Shown one piece after another: positions 4,904-6,669 of a stretch of 6,669 bases of DNA. This stretch comes from Alphaproteobacteria bacterium (GTDB lineage Bacteria; Pseudomonadota; Alphaproteobacteria; Sphingomonadales; Sphingomonadaceae), in the NCBI GenBank assembly GCA_028869975.1, contig JAGWQR010000224.1, positions 1-6,669 of the forward strand, in the 5' to 3' direction. The stretch's first letter is position 1, and each line of letters begins with the position of its first letter. A program made the translations under genes and the position numbers. The notes beneath the pieces are model-generated. The model saw nothing but the letters and a program-made list of their open reading frames with translations. It made no database searches and was not told where the DNA came from.

Positions 4904-6669
4904 CTGAAATTATAGGGATCGACATCGACCATGACACGAATCGTCCGCGATGGCGGGTTCGCCGTCAGCCAGGCCATCAGATAATCCTGTAGTGGCGCGG
5001 CCCGTGCGGCATGAATTAGCAGGCGATAACGATAAAGACCGCGCAGGATTGCCAGGGGGGCTGGCGCCGGCCCATAGATGTTGATGTCATGCGCCCGCGG
5101 GGCCGACCGGACAAGCTGACGGGCATGATTTTCAGCTTTTTCCTGATGCTCCGAGGAGATAATCAGTGCCGCATATCGCGCATAGGGCGGGGCTTTTGCG
5201 CCATACCGCGCGCGTAATTCGGTCTCATAAAACACAACCGCATCGGCACTCAGCAGGGACTGTATGACAGAGGACTGAATTGCACGGGTCTGGATCATGA
5301 CCTGCCCGGGCTTTGCAGCGCGCCCTGCACGACCGGCAACCTGCGAGATCTGCTGGAAGCAGCGTTCGGCTCCGCGCAAATCGCCGCCTTGCAGCCCCAG
5401 ATCGGCATCGATCACCCCGACCAGCGTCAGATTGGGAAAATGATAACCTTTGGTGACAATCTGCGTACCCACAACAATGTCGATGCGACCCTCCTGCATT
5501 GCCATTCCGAAGGCCTCCAGCCGTGTGCGGTTGTCGAGGGTATCCGAGGTCGCCACTGCGACCCGCGCTTCGGGAAAATGTGTGGCCACTTCCTGCGCAA
5601 TCCGTTCGACTCCGGGGCCACAGGCGACAAGCGATTCGGAATCGCCGCACGCGGGACAAACGCTGGGCAGCGGGATGCTATGGCCACAATGATGGCATTG
5701 CAGGCGAGGAAACTGCCGATGCTCGACCATCCAACTACTGCAATTCGGGCACTGGACGCGATGGCCGCAGGTGCGGCACAAGGTGAGTGGCGCATAGCCG
5801 CGCCGGTTGAGATAGAGCAGACTTTGCTCGTGTGCGCCAAGGCGCTGCGCAAGGGCATCGACCAGCGCCGGTGCGAGCCAGGTGCCCGGATTTGGCGGCG
5901 TAACGAGCAGATCGAGCGCCTGAATATCCGGCAGTCTGGCGCCCCCGAAACGCGTATCGAGCCGAATCTCACTGTATTGCCCGCGCTCGACCTGCAAAAA
6001 TGTTTCCAGCGCCGGTGTGGCGGAGGCCAGTATGACCGGAATTTCTTCATAACGTGCACGCATCACGGCGGTATCGCGCGCATGATAGGGAACACCATCT
6101 TCCTGCTTGAAACTCTGCTCATGAGCCTCATCGACAACAATCACGCCCAGGTTTTTGTAGGGCAGAAACAGCGCCGATCGTGCCCCGATCACGACAGGGG
6201 CATGGCCCAGTGCAATGGAGCGGAACGCCTCTCTGCGCGCCGCCGGGGTTAACTGACTGTGCCAGGCGCAGGGCATGGCGCCGAAACGCGCCTCGAAGCG
6301 CGAGAGGAATGGCACTGTCAATGCGATTTCTGGAAGGAGAACGAGCGCTTGCCGGCCTTGCGCCAAAGTCGAGGCGACGGCTTCAAAATAGACTTCGGTC
6401 TTGCCGGATCCTGTAACGCCATACAGCGAAAATGCGGCGAATGCCGATGCGTTGACAGCATGGCGCAATCGATCTGCCGCAGCATCCTGCTGCGCTGACA
6501 AGCACGGGACGCCGGGTGATTTTTGGGCGGGGTCCGCATCCCAATCGCGCGATTTGCGCGCCCGTTTGGGCAGTTCAAGCCCGATCCCCCCGGCCAGCAC
6601 CATGCGCAAAACGGCAGATTGTTCGGCAACATAATAATGGGCCGTCCATTCTATCAGCCGCAGCAGGGC
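4900..6669 (-). CDS. priA: Primosomal replication-restart helicase PriA, C-terminal part (5' end outside window)
   Basis: PriA recognises stalled replication forks, unwinds the lagging arm 3' to 5' and helps reload DnaB. The frame is open to the right edge, giving 589 residues; the TTG at 6609 is internal, because the family-like stretch LLRLIEWTAHYY lies upstream of it. Seen in order: Walker A GVTGSGKT (84-91), ALVLLPEIALT, VVDEAHEQSFKQEDG with the DEAH box (180-183), ILASATPALET (213-222), and YLNRRGYAP. Eight zinc-ligand cysteines follow in four CxxC pairs (298/301, 307/310, 325/328, 338/341). Then come GTQIVTKGYHFPN (401-413), DADLGLQGGD, QVAGRAGRA (443-451), and the C-terminal domain ending VDVDPYNFS. 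The stretch between the N-terminal DNA-binding part and LSAQQDAAA (58-66) is only about 30 residues, so the usual winged-helix domain appears to be missing. The gene converges on the membrane-protein gene with a 4-base stop overlap. Confidence 0.97.
   Translation of the reverse strand, partial: ALLRLIEWTAHYYVAEQSAVLRMVLAGGIGLELPKRARKSRDWDADPAQKSPGVPCLSAQQDAAADRLRHAVNASAFAAFSLYGVTGSGKTEVYFEAVASTLAQGRQALVLLPEIALTVPFLSRFEARFGAMPCAWHSQLTPAARREAFRSIALGHAPVVIGARSALFLPYKNLGVIVVDEAHEQSFKQEDGVPYHARDTAVMRARYEEIPVILASATPALETFLQVERGQYSEIRLDTRFGGARLPDIQALDLLVTPPNPGTWLAPALVDALAQRLGAHEQSLLYLNRRGYAPLTLCRTCGHRVQCPNCSSWMVEHRQFPRLQCHHCGHSIPLPSVCPACGDSESLVACGPGVERIAQEVATHFPEARVAVATSDTLDNRTRLEAFGMAMQEGRIDIVVGTQIVTKGYHFPNLTLVGVIDADLGLQGGDLRGAERCFQQISQVAGRAGRAAKPGQVMIQTRAIQSSVIQSLLSADAVVFYETELRARYGAKAPPYARYAALIISSEHQEKAENHARQLVRSAPRAHDINIYGPAPAPLAILRGLYRYRLLIHAARAAPLQDYLMAWLTANPPSRTIRVMVDVDPYNFS

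Noticed and set aside
5389..6252. 287-residue open frame on the + strand opposite priA
   Set aside because: It lies wholly within the well-supported priA coding region and has a low-complexity, shadow-like composition with no recognisable motif or ribosome site.

Overview
The window looks like chromosomal DNA from an alphaproteobacterium, most likely a sphingomonad (order Sphingomonadales). That placement rests on the character of the SecA and PriA proteins, on exosortase-A-type glycan genes, on moderately high GC and on tight gene packing. It is a judgement from family knowledge; no database search was run. Essentially the whole 6.7 kb is coding. The only real gene-free gap is 62 bases (2698-2759). 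I see no tRNA, rRNA, CRISPR array, insertion sequence or attachment site.

Layout: (1) 1-1209 (+) is the 3' part of secA, the preprotein translocase ATPase, which enters from the left edge. (2) 1206-2558 (-) is a polytopic membrane protein of the exosortase-A-associated O-glycosylation ligase type (Wzy/WaaL superfamily). It is preceded by a 49-residue membrane micro-ORF (2548-2697, -) that overlaps its start by 11 bases. (3) Diverging from the 62-base gap, 2760-3974 (+) is a GT-B glycosyltransferase of the exosortase-A-associated type. It is coupled through an ATGA overlap to (4) 3971-4903 (+), an unrecognised protein with two membrane segments and a long acidic, proline-rich, cysteine-free tail. 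(5) 4900-6669 (-) is the C-terminal part of priA, the primosomal helicase, which runs off the right edge.

The glycan genes form a small divergent cassette inserted between two housekeeping genes. Both outer junctions are convergent and overlap by exactly 4 bases, with interleaved stop codons, so neither leaves room for an intergenic terminator. The glycosyltransferase would add sugar to a lipid-linked glycan in the cytoplasm, and the ligase/polymerase-like protein would act on the exported glycan at the periplasmic face. No exosortase and no PEP-CTERM substrate is encoded here, so the rest of the system must lie elsewhere.

Points worth a second look: the likely overlooked 49-aa membrane protein; the coupled two-segment membrane protein of unknown function; the possible leaderless, bidirectional promoter arrangement in the 62-base gap; and an apparent loss of the winged-helix domain from PriA. 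None proves a new system.
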